Virus record (IMG/VR): IMGVR_UViG_3300031576_000002
Location: 62,001 to 126,000 of that record
Source: a virus
Direction: 5' to 3' (one strand)
DNA: 64,000 nt
A program made the translations under genes and the position numbers. The notes below the pieces were generated by a model. It ran no database searches and was not told the origin of the DNA. It saw nothing but the letters and a program-made list of their open reading frames with translations. Below, one piece after another: positions 34,971-42,695 of the stretch; position 1 is the stretch's first letter, and every line of letters starts with the position of its first letter.

Positions 34971-36812
34971 TCAAGGCGTAAATCCGCTTCCTGCAAGTAC
35001 CCCGCTAGGCCCGCCGACCGACAAGCCGTACCTACTGAAAAACCCCGACGGAACACTACTATTACAGCACATGATCCCGTCCGCTACAAAGTTCTCGAAC
35101 CTGCTCCCAGGCACAGAAATATCGTACATACGTGGGCTCTTCATAGGCTCGATAGATACGATCTTAGCGCGACAGACTTCGGTATCCAAGAGATGCCCTT
35201 GCGCCCTTGGAGGAGCTACGACAATCTCATCTCCCACTTGAAGGTCTCGACCTTTTACCCGTAGAAGGCTGTTCAAGCCGAACCGAAATACCGAGTGGTC
35301 TCCCGTGAGAGAAATCGATGTCCTGCTTGACAGACGCACCCGATAGCAGTCCTTTCCCGCGCAATCATGAGAGAGCCACGCCTGGACTTTTTTCCAGGCA
35401 GGACGCCCCGTCTTTGTATCGACCGCAAGCACTTCGGGAGATTTGACTTCAGCGGCAAAATCGCCAATTGGAACTGTCTGGATCTTTCCGCCGTCCCTCA
35501 CAATCAACTCGTGTTCCGCGCCAACAGAAAAGAAGCGGCCAATCGAGTTGTGAGCCATGACGCCCGAAGCCACGAAGTTCTCTACTCCAGGCACGGACAG
35601 GTCGTACATCTTAGCTACGTGAACAGGTTCTACTGCCTTGACACGGTCAATCCGTGAAGTGCTGGTTTCCAGACGGTGCCGAAGATCGCAAGTGACAATC
35701 TCACTACCTTCTTTCAGGGCTCTTCCTTGTACCGGCTCCAGCCGGTTTCCCTGCACCTCAAACAAGGAGTGATCCCCTGTAATCGTAATGGACTTTCCAC
35801 CGGCTGTCTTGATCTTGTAGCAGTCTTTGGCAGAAGTGTCGTGCTCCCACCACTGGGTAACCGGATGCCATCCTACCTCACCGCTAGCGGGATGGATCGC
35901 CAAGACTTCAGAGCCTTCTCGTGGGTTCGCACAAGCCTCTCCAATCGTAACCGGATAGGTTCGTTTACCCTCCCGTATAAGTAATTCTTCTTCAGTAGAT
36001 ATACTGAAGGAATACTGCATCTGGACTAACACCGATCCTTGACTTCTAAACTGCTGCTTGAACCGGATCAGCCAGTCTTTGAAGTCCGCGAACAGGGGAA
36101 GTCCGCTCACCTGAGCAATCTTGCTCAGGTGGTCAATGGTGAGCGCGTTGCCGCCGAGGCTGTAGACGTAGTCCGTGTCCACGGCGTAGATGCCCTGGCT
36201 CTCCAGGGCTACCAGGGTAGCGGCCTGGATGAGAACCCAGAGATGCTGGTCTGGGAAGTTGCCGACCCCGAACCCGGTATAGGGCGGCACCATGTTGATG
36301 ACGCCCGCTCCGAGGTCGAGGTAGACGGACATCATCGCGTCGGAGTAGCCGTAGGTGACGCCTCCCCGCGACGTAATGTTGGTGGACGTGAGGCTCTTGC
36401 GGCTCTTGTCCACCATCAGCCGCAGGATGGGGATGTACTTGAAGTATTTGATCGGGGCTACGCGGATCAGGTGCTGCTTCCGGATCTCCCTGGCGTTTCC
36501 AGTCCGGAAGCGGTAGAAGGCCAGGTACGTGGGGCTCTGAAGCAATGCTGAGTCAAAACCGTACTTGTACGTGCCCAATCCAAGCCGCTGGACAGCACCA
36601 CTGCCTGCCTCTGGAAACAGCAGCGTCTCGATCGCGGTCCCGCCGTCGTCCACTAGCTCGATCTTTCCCGCTTCGGGGTCGGTCGTGATGAGCTGCTCGG
36701 GAGTCGCGTTCCTGTCGAGTGGCTCGGTCGCCGCAATGAGAATGTCCTCGGCAGTGCCTTGCCTGAGCAGGACAAGCTCTTGATCGCTTCTGAGAGGCTG
36801 TGGCTGGCTCAT
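34971..36812 (-). CDS. Neck-like virion protein interrupted by two inteins
   Basis: 613 residues as read, about 304 after removal of both inteins. N-extein 1-269, a 6-residue middle extein (SIGRFF, 423-428) and C-extein 585-613. The N-extein contains YSDAMMSVYLDLGAGVINMV, PPYTGFGVGNFPDQ and DYVYSLGGNALTIDHLSKI, a pattern I associate with head-tail neck/completion proteins of large myoviruses (tentative). Splicing of both inteins is needed to make the product. A Vsr-like homing nuclease follows. Confidence 0.8.
   Translation of the reverse strand: MSQPQPLRSDQELVLLRQGTAEDILIAATEPLDRNATPEQLITTDPEAGKIELVDDGGTAIETLLFPEAGSGAVQRLGLGTYKYGFDSALLQSPTYLAFYRFRTGNAREIRKQHLIRVAPIKYFKYIPILRLMVDKSRKSLTSTNITSRGGVTYGYSDAMMSVYLDLGAGVINMVPPYTGFGVGNFPDQHLWVLIQAATLVALESQGIYAVDTDYVYSLGGNALTIDHLSKIAQVSGLPLFADFKDWLIRFKQQFRSQGSVLVQMQYSFSISTEEELLIREGKRTYPVTIGEACANPREGSEVLAIHPASGEVGWHPVTQWWEHDTSAKDCYKIKTAGGKSITITGDHSLFEVQGNRLEPVQGRALKEGSEIVTCDLRHRLETSTSRIDRVKAVEPVHVAKMYDLSVPGVENFVASGVMAHNSIGRFFSVGAEHELIVRDGGKIQTVPIGDFAAEVKSPEVLAVDTKTGRPAWKKVQAWLSHDCAGKDCYRVRLSSRTSISLTGDHSVFRFGLNSLLRVKGRDLQVGDEIVVAPPRAQGHLLDTEVCRAKIVSIEPMKSPRMYDISVPGSRFENFVADGIMCCNSSVPSGFFSRYGLSVGGPSGVLAGSGFTP
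35061..35528 (-). mobile_element. Mini-intein 2 (Hint domain, residues 429-584)
   Basis: About 156 residues from Ser429 to Asn584. Block A SVGAEHELIVRDGG, block B SISLTGDHSVF with T503 and H506, block F MYDISVPGSRFENFVADGIM, ending CCN before Ser585. The penultimate residue is Cys rather than the usual His. Clearly paralogous to intein 1, six residues away. Also lacks an endonuclease domain. Confidence 0.83.
35547..36005 (-). mobile_element. Mini-intein 1 (Hint domain, residues 270-422)
   Basis: About 153 residues from Ser270 to Asn422. Block A reads SISTEEELLIREG, block B has SITITGDHSLF with T345 and H348, block F has MYDLSVPGVENFVASGVMAH and it ends HN followed by Ser423. All splicing residues are present. 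No DOD or HNH homing endonuclease is inserted, so it is a mini-intein dependent on another nuclease for mobility. Confidence 0.85.
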
Positions 36813-37834
36813 AGCGGGGCTTCCGGTGCGGGCTGATAGCCCTTGTGGAGAGGCTTCAGCTCATCGTAGAGAGCGTTCAAGAAATTCCACCGCGGATTTT
36901 CCCCGAGAGCCTCATCTTGAGCCTCTTGTTCCAACTTATACCAGTCTGCTTCTGCACGCTGAAACTCTTCATCACTCTCGAAGTCTTCTTCGCGGGGCAT
37001 GGAGGGTAGGCCGTAGTTAGCGTCGTAGGAGTGCCATTCTTCCCAGAACTTGTCCTGCTCTGCGTCGCGTATGACTGCGAGTTCCGCTACGGTACCACTC
37101 GCTTCAGCAAGCTCTACAAAGGCTTCCGCAACGTCTTGAACGTCGCGCGCCCGGTGGTACTTTCCGACAAGCTCTAACGCCCTACCTACGAGATGCTCCC
37201 AAACGTGACCACTTAGGTCGGGCATTACCCCATAGTCGGAGGAACCCCATTCTCTGCCTACGACTTGGTCAAAACTCCAGTCGTCAGCTTCTCCAAGCTT
37301 GGGGTGGTCAAGTGCCTGGAACCATTCCTTGAGGAGCGCCTTGTAAGGCTTCGAGGGCTCTGAGTTTGACTTTCCCTTGATCTGCGCAATGCGCGGGTTT
37401 TTGGTAGAATGTGGCGTGCTCATTTCAATCGTGACATGTGGTTGATTCTGTGGGTCGCGTAACGAATAAATGTATGAATCCTCTGCATACACCGCTTGAC
37501 AGTAGGACCCGATGCAATGTTTCATCTTGGCGCCCTCGACTTCCAGATCATTCTTGGACTTGACCTGTTGAATCGTCCATCCACTGTCCAGGCTGTAGAC
37601 GACATTCTTTTCTTCGTACTCTTCCGGCTCTTGTGTTCCTATCTCCCGGTCCCACTCACGGACCGCGTCTAGTACCTGTTCCGAGGTCATGGGCATGATG
37701 TTAGGACGTTTCTCTCTAAACCAGTCGCCAATGTGGTCAATTACTTCGGCGTCTATAGGAGGAAGATCTCGCTCCTGGATGTAGTCGTTGAACGTGGTCC
37801 ACAGCCTTTCCCGTTGTAGTTCCCGAACACCCAA
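36809..37834 (-). CDS. PcfJ-like protein
   Basis: 341 residues, TTG start. Residues ~90-140 contain EGAKMKHCIGSYCQAVYAED and YIYSLRDPQNQPHVTIEM, resembling PcfJ-like proteins, whose role is unknown. The first 27 codons overlap, in another frame, the end of the upstream gene, and the upstream frame looks like noise there, so the two may be one gene split by a frameshift. It overlaps the neck-like gene by 4 bases. Confidence 0.7.
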   Translation of the reverse strand: MGVRELQRERLWTTFNDYIQERDLPPIDAEVIDHIGDWFREKRPNIMPMTSEQVLDAVREWDREIGTQEPEEYEEKNVVYSLDSGWTIQQVKSKNDLEVEGAKMKHCIGSYCQAVYAEDSYIYSLRDPQNQPHVTIEMSTPHSTKNPRIAQIKGKSNSEPSKPYKALLKEWFQALDHPKLGEADDWSFDQVVGREWGSSDYGVMPDLSGHVWEHLVGRALELVGKYHRARDVQDVAEAFVELAEASGTVAELAVIRDAEQDKFWEEWHSYDANYGLPSMPREEDFESDEEFQRAEADWYKLEQEAQDEALGENPRWNFLNALYDELKPLHKGYQPAPEAPL

Positions 37835-39615
37835 GAAATGAGCTTTTCGTCGCGCTCGCGTACATTATCCTTCACCCACTGAATGTTGGACCTAGACCGT
37901 TCATCCTGATTCTCTGGACGACTTTGCAAGTGCTTGATTCTTGTATCCTTGTCCGCCTGCCGGAAGATCCTGAGCACGCCTTGGAGCGGCAGATCTATCT
38001 GCCTTGGATCGCGCTCTGGCGCAAACAGTGGAAAGCTGGAATAAACAGGAACTTCATAGCCTTCCGCTTTCATCCATTCGATGAAGTTCTTGATCGTCTC
38101 TTCATTCAATTCTGCCGAAATCTTCTCCAGTATCTTCTCTCGGCCTTCTACAAGGCGGTCGATAAACTCACCCTCAGCTTTCATCTCTAGCTCGGAACGA
38201 TACTCGCTTTGGTACCAATCATCTACGTCCAACTCATCCAAAACGGTATAAGCCTCTTCCTGCTCTTCAGGATCATCCGTAGTAATTTCGATAATGCCGC
38301 CCTTGGCAGTGAGATGGGGAACCGAGTCTTCGAGCCACTCTATAAAGGTTCTCTCTACATCGATCTCTTTTATCAGATCGGCCAGGTCAAGACTGTAAGG
38401 ATCTTCGGATAGTTTTTTCCACTCTGCTTCATAATCTTTAAAGTCGATGTAGTCGATAAAGAGTCCGATAGCCAAAGGCGGTATGTTCTCCTCCATCCAG
38501 TGTCCTAGCATCCTGCGTGGGTACTCCTCGTCTACTAAGATTTCCTGCTCTGGCCTGAGCTTTCTATGCTCCTCTTCCCACTTCAGATCCTGCTCGATCC
38601 ACTCCTGCGTCCGCTCTATCGCGGACTCTTTGAGATCATCTATTTCATAGTGGTCGGCGTACTCATGGCGTAAGTTCACACCAAGACTATTGGTCAACTT
38701 TTCGAGCGTGTACGCGCCAATGCCTATGAGAGGTCTTCGGATCTCGTCGATAACTTTTTCGCCTACTTCCCGATCACGAACGTCTTTGTACTGACGAGAT
38801 TCTGGATGTGCCAGCACGTACTTCTCGCCGTTTTTCAGGATGAGGTAGAGCGGACCGTCTTTCAGGTAGTCCTTTGAGAACCGTGGATCCTTCACGCACC
38901 AGTCTGTGCCGTGACAGAGTGCCGCAGAAGACTCAGGCGTCGTAATCTTCAGTACCTGGTACGTGCCGTCGTCATAGACTTGCTGCGCACCTTCTACTTC
39001 CTTGACGCGGACCTTCTCCTTCTTGCTTTCCTGGCCAGTTGCGCTGTCGATCGCATCCGCAAGATCGCCGTAGCTTCTGTACTGGCCGATGTCTTTGGGA
39101 GCCTGGAAGCGTGGACTGTTCTTGAGCCGTTCAAACTTGGAGAGCGCTTCGTGGACTTTCTCGGTATCTTCTGGAAACCGGATCTGCTCCGCCTGCACCT
39201 GACGGACGATCCAGGACAGATACTTCTTGGCAAGCGATGGATCGGCTTCCGCCGCTTCTCGGATCTCGGCTTCACCGAACTGCGGAAATGCTTTGAGCAG
39301 GCCGGGTAGCCTCTCTTCAAGCCCTGCTTGAATGAGACGGGCTAGGACTCTTTTCAGCGCGGCCGGAGCCCAGGCACCTCCCTGCTCCTGACTTCTCGTA
39401 CCTCGTTGAAAGTTTCCGCGCGTATCTATGAAGCCAGTGTCCTGAATGTCGTCCCATGCTAGCGAATTGCTCAACACGATCTCGACGTGAGGCTGGTCAA
39501 ACTCTCCCACGATGACCTCGCCGTCGGTAAGGAGAATCGCCGGGCGGCGCTTTACGAACTCTGCGTGCAGCAATTCATTGGCTAGCAGCAGGGTAGTCGC
39601 AGTCAAGGGGCTCAC
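37753..39615 (-). CDS. Large protein with PcfJ-like core and SPLT leader
   Basis: 620 residues from a GTG at 39615 that overlaps the M15 peptidase stop (GTGA). Starts SPLTATTLLLANELLHAEF after the initiator Met. A central region reads ALCHGTDWCVKDPRFSKDYL, GPLYLILKNGEKYVLAHPES and QYKDVRDREV, common in large-phage proteins and related in style to the next gene's PcfJ-like core. The last ~27 residues look like out-of-frame sequence. Function unknown. Confidence 0.7.
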   Translation of the reverse strand: MSPLTATTLLLANELLHAEFVKRRPAILLTDGEVIVGEFDQPHVEIVLSNSLAWDDIQDTGFIDTRGNFQRGTRSQEQGGAWAPAALKRVLARLIQAGLEERLPGLLKAFPQFGEAEIREAAEADPSLAKKYLSWIVRQVQAEQIRFPEDTEKVHEALSKFERLKNSPRFQAPKDIGQYRSYGDLADAIDSATGQESKKEKVRVKEVEGAQQVYDDGTYQVLKITTPESSAALCHGTDWCVKDPRFSKDYLKDGPLYLILKNGEKYVLAHPESRQYKDVRDREVGEKVIDEIRRPLIGIGAYTLEKLTNSLGVNLRHEYADHYEIDDLKESAIERTQEWIEQDLKWEEEHRKLRPEQEILVDEEYPRRMLGHWMEENIPPLAIGLFIDYIDFKDYEAEWKKLSEDPYSLDLADLIKEIDVERTFIEWLEDSVPHLTAKGGIIEITTDDPEEQEEAYTVLDELDVDDWYQSEYRSELEMKAEGEFIDRLVEGREKILEKISAELNEETIKNFIEWMKAEGYEVPVYSSFPLFAPERDPRQIDLPLQGVLRIFRQADKDTRIKHLQSRPENQDERSRSNIQWVKDNVRERDEKLISWVFGNYNGKGCGPRSTTTSRSEIFLL

Positions 39616-40088
39616 GAATTCCCCCGCCGTGCGCGTTCGGTTTGAAGCATTTCGTAGACCGCGTTGCTCGTCAGGTTCTGGTAAGTACCGGCCGCATCTC
39701 GCCACCATCGAGCTTCGGCCTGGTTTGGGCCTCGGGAGCGTACATCAAGGTGTAGCCCGGAATTTGCCCAAAGAGGGTAGAGACCTATTCCGCCCCAGCC
39801 GAATCTTTCCGCCTGAATCCAGGAATCAATGAGACTGAGACCTTGAACGTGGCAATCCACGGCTTCCCCGCGGTAATGAGCGGAGTCCGCAGCATGCCCG
39901 TCGGCTGCCCACGCGGCATGGATGAGAACAGGCTTGCCGACAAAAGCTCGGAAGATGTCGAGACGGAAAAGGAGTTCTTGCTCGATTTGATTGGGGTCTC
40001 CCCACGCATTGACGCCTGGACGCCCAAAGGCTTGCTCTTCTCTTTTGAAGAACTTGAGCGTCTTCCAGAACGCTGCATCAGCTTTCAT
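39612..40088 (-). CDS. M15-type peptidase (endolysin candidate)
   Basis: 158 residues. SAHYRGEAVD (69-78) and SGLHLDVR (110-117) form the zinc site of M15A peptidases: His71, Asp78, His113. Such enzymes cleave peptidoglycan cross-links. No signal peptide, so it would need a holin to reach its substrate, or act as a virion-associated lysin. Located before the PcfJ-like genes. Confidence 0.85.
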   Translation of the reverse strand: MKADAAFWKTLKFFKREEQAFGRPGVNAWGDPNQIEQELLFRLDIFRAFVGKPVLIHAAWAADGHAADSAHYRGEAVDCHVQGLSLIDSWIQAERFGWGGIGLYPLWANSGLHLDVRSRGPNQAEARWWRDAAGTYQNLTSNAVYEMLQTERARRGNS

Positions 40089-40094
40089 TTTCGG

Positions 40095-40412
40095 CTAGTC
40101 CCGCCGAGGATGGGGGCGCTGCCCTAGCTGGAGCTTTCTTCCAATCTGGCGAGCTACTTCCTCCCAGGAAAAGCCTGCGGAGTCTCCAGTCTCGACAATA
40201 CTGCGAACTCGTGAATCTTGTCCGAACCTGCGCTCTAGCTCCTGCCCAAGGTTAACCCAATCAGGTTCCGGGTCTCCCCACTCACCAATCGCTTTTGTTA
40301 CAAGATCCCCGACCGGCCAGAAATCCTGATTGTACTGAAATAGTTTCACGACTGCATCGACCGTACTGTTGCTGTCCGCCAAGAGGTGTAGTGCGTTTCT
40401 TAGGTGTTTCAT
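40095..40412 (-). CDS. Small helical protein with amphipathic N-terminus
   Basis: 105 residues from the ATG at 40412 (MKHLRNALHLLADSNS), with AGAGGGA upstream; an in-frame start 12 codons earlier would run into speD. Helical with Trp-rich centre. N-terminus is similar to the amphipathic leaders of nearby genes. Unknown function. Confidence 0.55.
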   Translation of the reverse strand: MKHLRNALHLLADSNSTVDAVVKLFQYNQDFWPVGDLVTKAIGEWGDPEPDWVNLGQELERRFGQDSRVRSIVETGDSAGFSWEEVARQIGRKLQLGQRPHPRRD

Positions 40413-40422
40413 CAGAGTCCCT

Positions 40423-40908
40423 CTACTCCGGCAAGATACCGATTCCACGTCGAACGGTTTGCACCACCGACTTCTCAGGATCTACGTCAAACGCCTTGAA
40501 CAGAATATCTGTGGCTTTCTCGACATCGAACTCCTTACAGGAAAAGAAATCGGCTGATAGATAAGAACGCTGCGGCCAGGTATGAACGGAGAGATGAGAT
40601 TCCGCGATTATGACAATTCCGGAAACTCCCGACTCCCCCCACGCACGTTCTTCGAGATGCCGTTCCATATCTCGAACTACAGTTTCTGCGTGAGACGGTA
40701 ACGGAGCAACTCCACCACGGAGCTGCTCTACAAAACGCTGAAGCTCGCTCGCTGCATGCGGGAAACGTACGCAAAGCGGTGGCACTACGACACACATATC
40801 TAGGTGCGCCGGCATCTCTGCAAGTACGTGATAAACGGTCTCTAAACTCGCTAGAGCCCCGGGGCTCCTAACCCGGCAATCAAAAAGTAGGTGCAACCCA
40901 GTCTGCAT
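40423..40908 (-). CDS. speD: S-adenosylmethionine decarboxylase
   Basis: 161 residues from the ATG at 40908. The proenzyme signature is intact: [10 protein letters not shown] with the self-cleavage Ser104, His109, and Cys124 in SADFFSC. Cleavage before Ser104 forms the pyruvoyl cofactor. The enzyme makes decarboxylated AdoMet for spermidine and spermine synthesis. It has a ~40-residue insertion between the N-terminal strand region and the core compared with typical ~130-residue SpeD. A divergent 5' fragment of another copy lies 1.2 kb upstream. A phage copy could raise host polyamines for DNA packaging. Confidence 0.88.
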   Translation of the reverse strand: MQTGLHLLFDCRVRSPGALASLETVYHVLAEMPAHLDMCVVVPPLCVRFPHAASELQRFVEQLRGGVAPLPSHAETVVRDMERHLEERAWGESGVSGIVIIAESHLSVHTWPQRSYLSADFFSCKEFDVEKATDILFKAFDVDPEKSVVQTVRRGIGILPE

Positions 40909-40910
40909 GG

Positions 40911-41516
40911 CTACGCTGCCTCCAGTTTTTCCAGTAACAGCGCTTCTACTTGGTGAGGGCACATGCCGGGATTTTCTAAGTTGAAGGCTTTTCCCGCATT
41001 ACAGTTGTAGCACAAAGTTTGGTACTTAGTCGGATCATTCTCTACTATCATACGCTGCCACATTTTCCGCAAGCCGCAGAGCTTCCGGTCTCTATTTCCG
41101 CCGCCTTTAATACGGTCAATTACTAAAAACTGTAAGCGAGCTTCTCCGCAGCAAGTACACGCATAGCCGTAAAGGTCAAAAAGCCTAAAGCGTAGGCGCA
41201 TCCTCGAATTGTAAAACTTCCTTCTTATCTTGTCTGGATGCTTTTTCTGATAGCGTCGCTCTCGCTCTTTACGTCTTGGATCAACTTTGTGAGATTTATA
41301 GTAGTCGGCATTCCGCTGCTTTATGTATTCTCGCCTCTTTGCGTTCCGCAAACGGTCGGCCTCCCTCAAAGATTCTATATGCTCAAGTCGCCACTTTCTG
41401 TTTTTAGCCAGTAATGTAGCCTTATTTTTCTGGTAGAAGGCTCGCTTCTTCTCCAAAATTTCTTGCCGGTTAGTCTGATAATACTCCTGCCTTTTCTTTA
41501 GTTCTAGGCTAGACAC
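40911..41516 (-). CDS. HNH endonuclease (B), tandem copy
   Basis: 201 residues, GTG start 3 bases after its paralog's stop, with AAGGCGG as ribosome site. Lys/Arg-rich helical N-terminus, then an HNH domain ([20 protein letters not shown] with CxxC, then CYNCNAGK). The position of the catalytic His in the paralog's AIDHING is Arg here (VIDRIKG), so it may be weakened. It ends 2 bases before the speD start. Probably a free-standing homing nuclease targeting speD. Confidence 0.82.
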   Translation of the reverse strand: MSSLELKKRQEYYQTNRQEILEKKRAFYQKNKATLLAKNRKWRLEHIESLREADRLRNAKRREYIKQRNADYYKSHKVDPRRKERERRYQKKHPDKIRRKFYNSRMRLRFRLFDLYGYACTCCGEARLQFLVIDRIKGGGNRDRKLCGLRKMWQRMIVENDPTKYQTLCYNCNAGKAFNLENPGMCPHQVEALLLEKLEAA

Positions 41517-41519
41517 AAT

Positions 41520-42140
41520 TTAGGCCGCCTTGTCCAACTCCATAGTCCGCCTTTCTACCTCGTGCGGACAAATACCAGGATACTCAAAATTATTCACTTT
41601 TCCAGCGTTACAGTTCCAGCACAGTGTCTGGTACTTGGCCGGATCTTTCTCAACAATCATACGTTTCCACATGCTCCGGCTGTTTCCGGAATTTTTCAAA
41701 TCTCGGTTTCCTCCGCCATTTATATGGTCTATCGCGAGAAATGGAAGACGGTGTTCACCGCAACAGGCACAGCATAGACCGTAAATTGTTAAAACTCTGT
41801 AGCGAACTGCGGCCCACTGCTTGCGACCTCTCGCATTCAACTCTTCCCGTCTACGTTTATAGGCTTGGTGTAGCCGCTCTTTATACTGTGGATCATTTTT
41901 ATGAGCCTGGCGCCACGCTGTACTCTGCGCATTATGCTTTTCTTTATTAGCTTTGTAGTAAGCGCGCTGGTACGCGCGCGAGCGCTCACTGTTAGCAGCC
42001 CGCCACTTTCTATTACGCGCTACAACTTTTTCCTTATTCAAGGCGTAGCGCGCCCGGATCTTATCAATGTTCTTCCAGTAATACCTCCGACCTCTCGCCC
42101 GCTCTTTTACTAAGTCAACTTCCTTGCGATCAACAGCCAT
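41520..42140 (-). CDS. HNH endonuclease (A), tandem copy
   Basis: 206 residues, ATG at 42140, 15 bases after the stop of the speD remnant. Same architecture as its neighbour: basic helical arm, then CACCGEHRLPFLAIDHINGG with intact His-Asn and CWNCNAGK. Both copies end in a similar CPHEVE/CPHQVE segment and finish in AA, so they are a duplication. Likely the active member of the pair. Confidence 0.87.
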   Translation of the reverse strand: MAVDRKEVDLVKERARGRRYYWKNIDKIRARYALNKEKVVARNRKWRAANSERSRAYQRAYYKANKEKHNAQSTAWRQAHKNDPQYKERLHQAYKRRREELNARGRKQWAAVRYRVLTIYGLCCACCGEHRLPFLAIDHINGGGNRDLKNSGNSRSMWKRMIVEKDPAKYQTLCWNCNAGKVNNFEYPGICPHEVERRTMELDKAA

Positions 42141-42144
42141 AGCC

Positions 42145-42159
42145 GTAACCCACCGTTAC
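42145..42159 (-). other. Small hairpin before HNH (A)
   Basis: GTAAC and GTTAC pair around a 5-base loop, overlapping the stop codon of the speD remnant and ending 4 bases before the HNH (A) ATG. It may influence translation of the nuclease as the larger hairpins do at the sheath locus, but a 5-base stem is weak. Confidence 0.3.
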
Positions 42160-42296
42160 CACTCCTGCCTGACCATCGCTGTCATGCTGATTTCTGCGGG
42201 CAAGTTTTCGAGCAGGTGGTAGACGGTCGGGAGGCTAGCTATCGCTCCTGCCGTGCGTGTACGGCAGTCGAAGAGGAGATGGATTCCTGTTTCCAA
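42156..42296 (-). pseudogene. Truncated speD 5' remnant (46 codons)
   Basis: A frame from a TTG at 42296, preceded by GGAAGG, reads METGIHLLFDCRTRTAGAIA and SLPTVYHLLENLPAEISM, then diverges and stops after RQEW. It aligns over 42 codons with the N-terminus of the intact SpeD ([20 protein letters not shown]), about 25 identities by eye. It lacks the catalytic half, so it is a remnant or at most a tiny peptide. Confidence 0.8.
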
Positions 42297-42311
42297 TTCA
42301 CAAAACCTTCC

Positions 42312-42680
42312 TTACGGAGCAGTAGAAGCGTCCGTGATTCTCAGCCGCAGCAAGTCGAGCAGCTTCAGCCCGTCCTCGTGCGGAAGCGCTTCGTAGACCT
42401 CGATCGCTAGAACTGGCCCCGCCTCGAACAAGGCGTTGACAACATCTTCGAGGTTTCCGTTAATCCAGGTCTCGGCCAACTCTTGTGCCTCGTTGAGACC
42501 CTCCTCACCACCTAGCCCTTTCGTAGAATCTTCCATGGACTCTTCCATGGACTCTTCCATGGACTCTTCCGTGGACTCTTCCATGGACTCTTCCATGGAC
42601 TCTTCCGTGGACTCTTCCATGGACTCTTCCACGTCGTCTTCCGCGCCGATAGCGCGGATGATTCTACTGAGGCGCTGCAT
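42312..42680 (-). CDS. Acidic protein with MEES/TEES repeat
   Basis: 122 residues. N-terminus MQRLSRIIRAIGAEDD resembles the amphipathic leader of nearby genes. Residues ~18-52 are a string of MEES/TEES tetrapeptides encoded by a 12-base DNA repeat. The C-terminal half is helical (DVVNALFEAGPVLAIEVYEA). The repeat will be very acidic and disordered. Function unknown. Confidence 0.65.
   Translation of the reverse strand: MQRLSRIIRAIGAEDDVEESMEESTEESMEESMEESTEESMEESMEESMEDSTKGLGGEEGLNEAQELAETWINGNLEDVVNALFEAGPVLAIEVYEALPHEDGLKLLDLLRLRITDASTAP
42529..42624. repeat. 12-base minisatellite, 8 units
   Basis: Eight head-to-tail copies of TCTTCCATGGAC (two with G in place of A at position 7), coding MEES or TEES on the minus strand; a degenerate unit follows. 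Copy number likely varies between isolates by slippage without breaking the frame. Confidence 0.92.
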
Positions 42681-42695
42681 GGGAGGCTCCTTGCG

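Noticed and set aside
34936-35056. Longer start for the Vsr-like nuclease
   Set aside because: The extra 40 codons lie inside the C-extein of the upstream gene and look unlike the rest; the ATG at 34936 starts the HTH array.
40423-42296. Group I intron in speD
   Set aside because: The downstream speD has its own complete N-terminus, so remnant and intact copy cannot be spliced exons; I see no intron core motifs.
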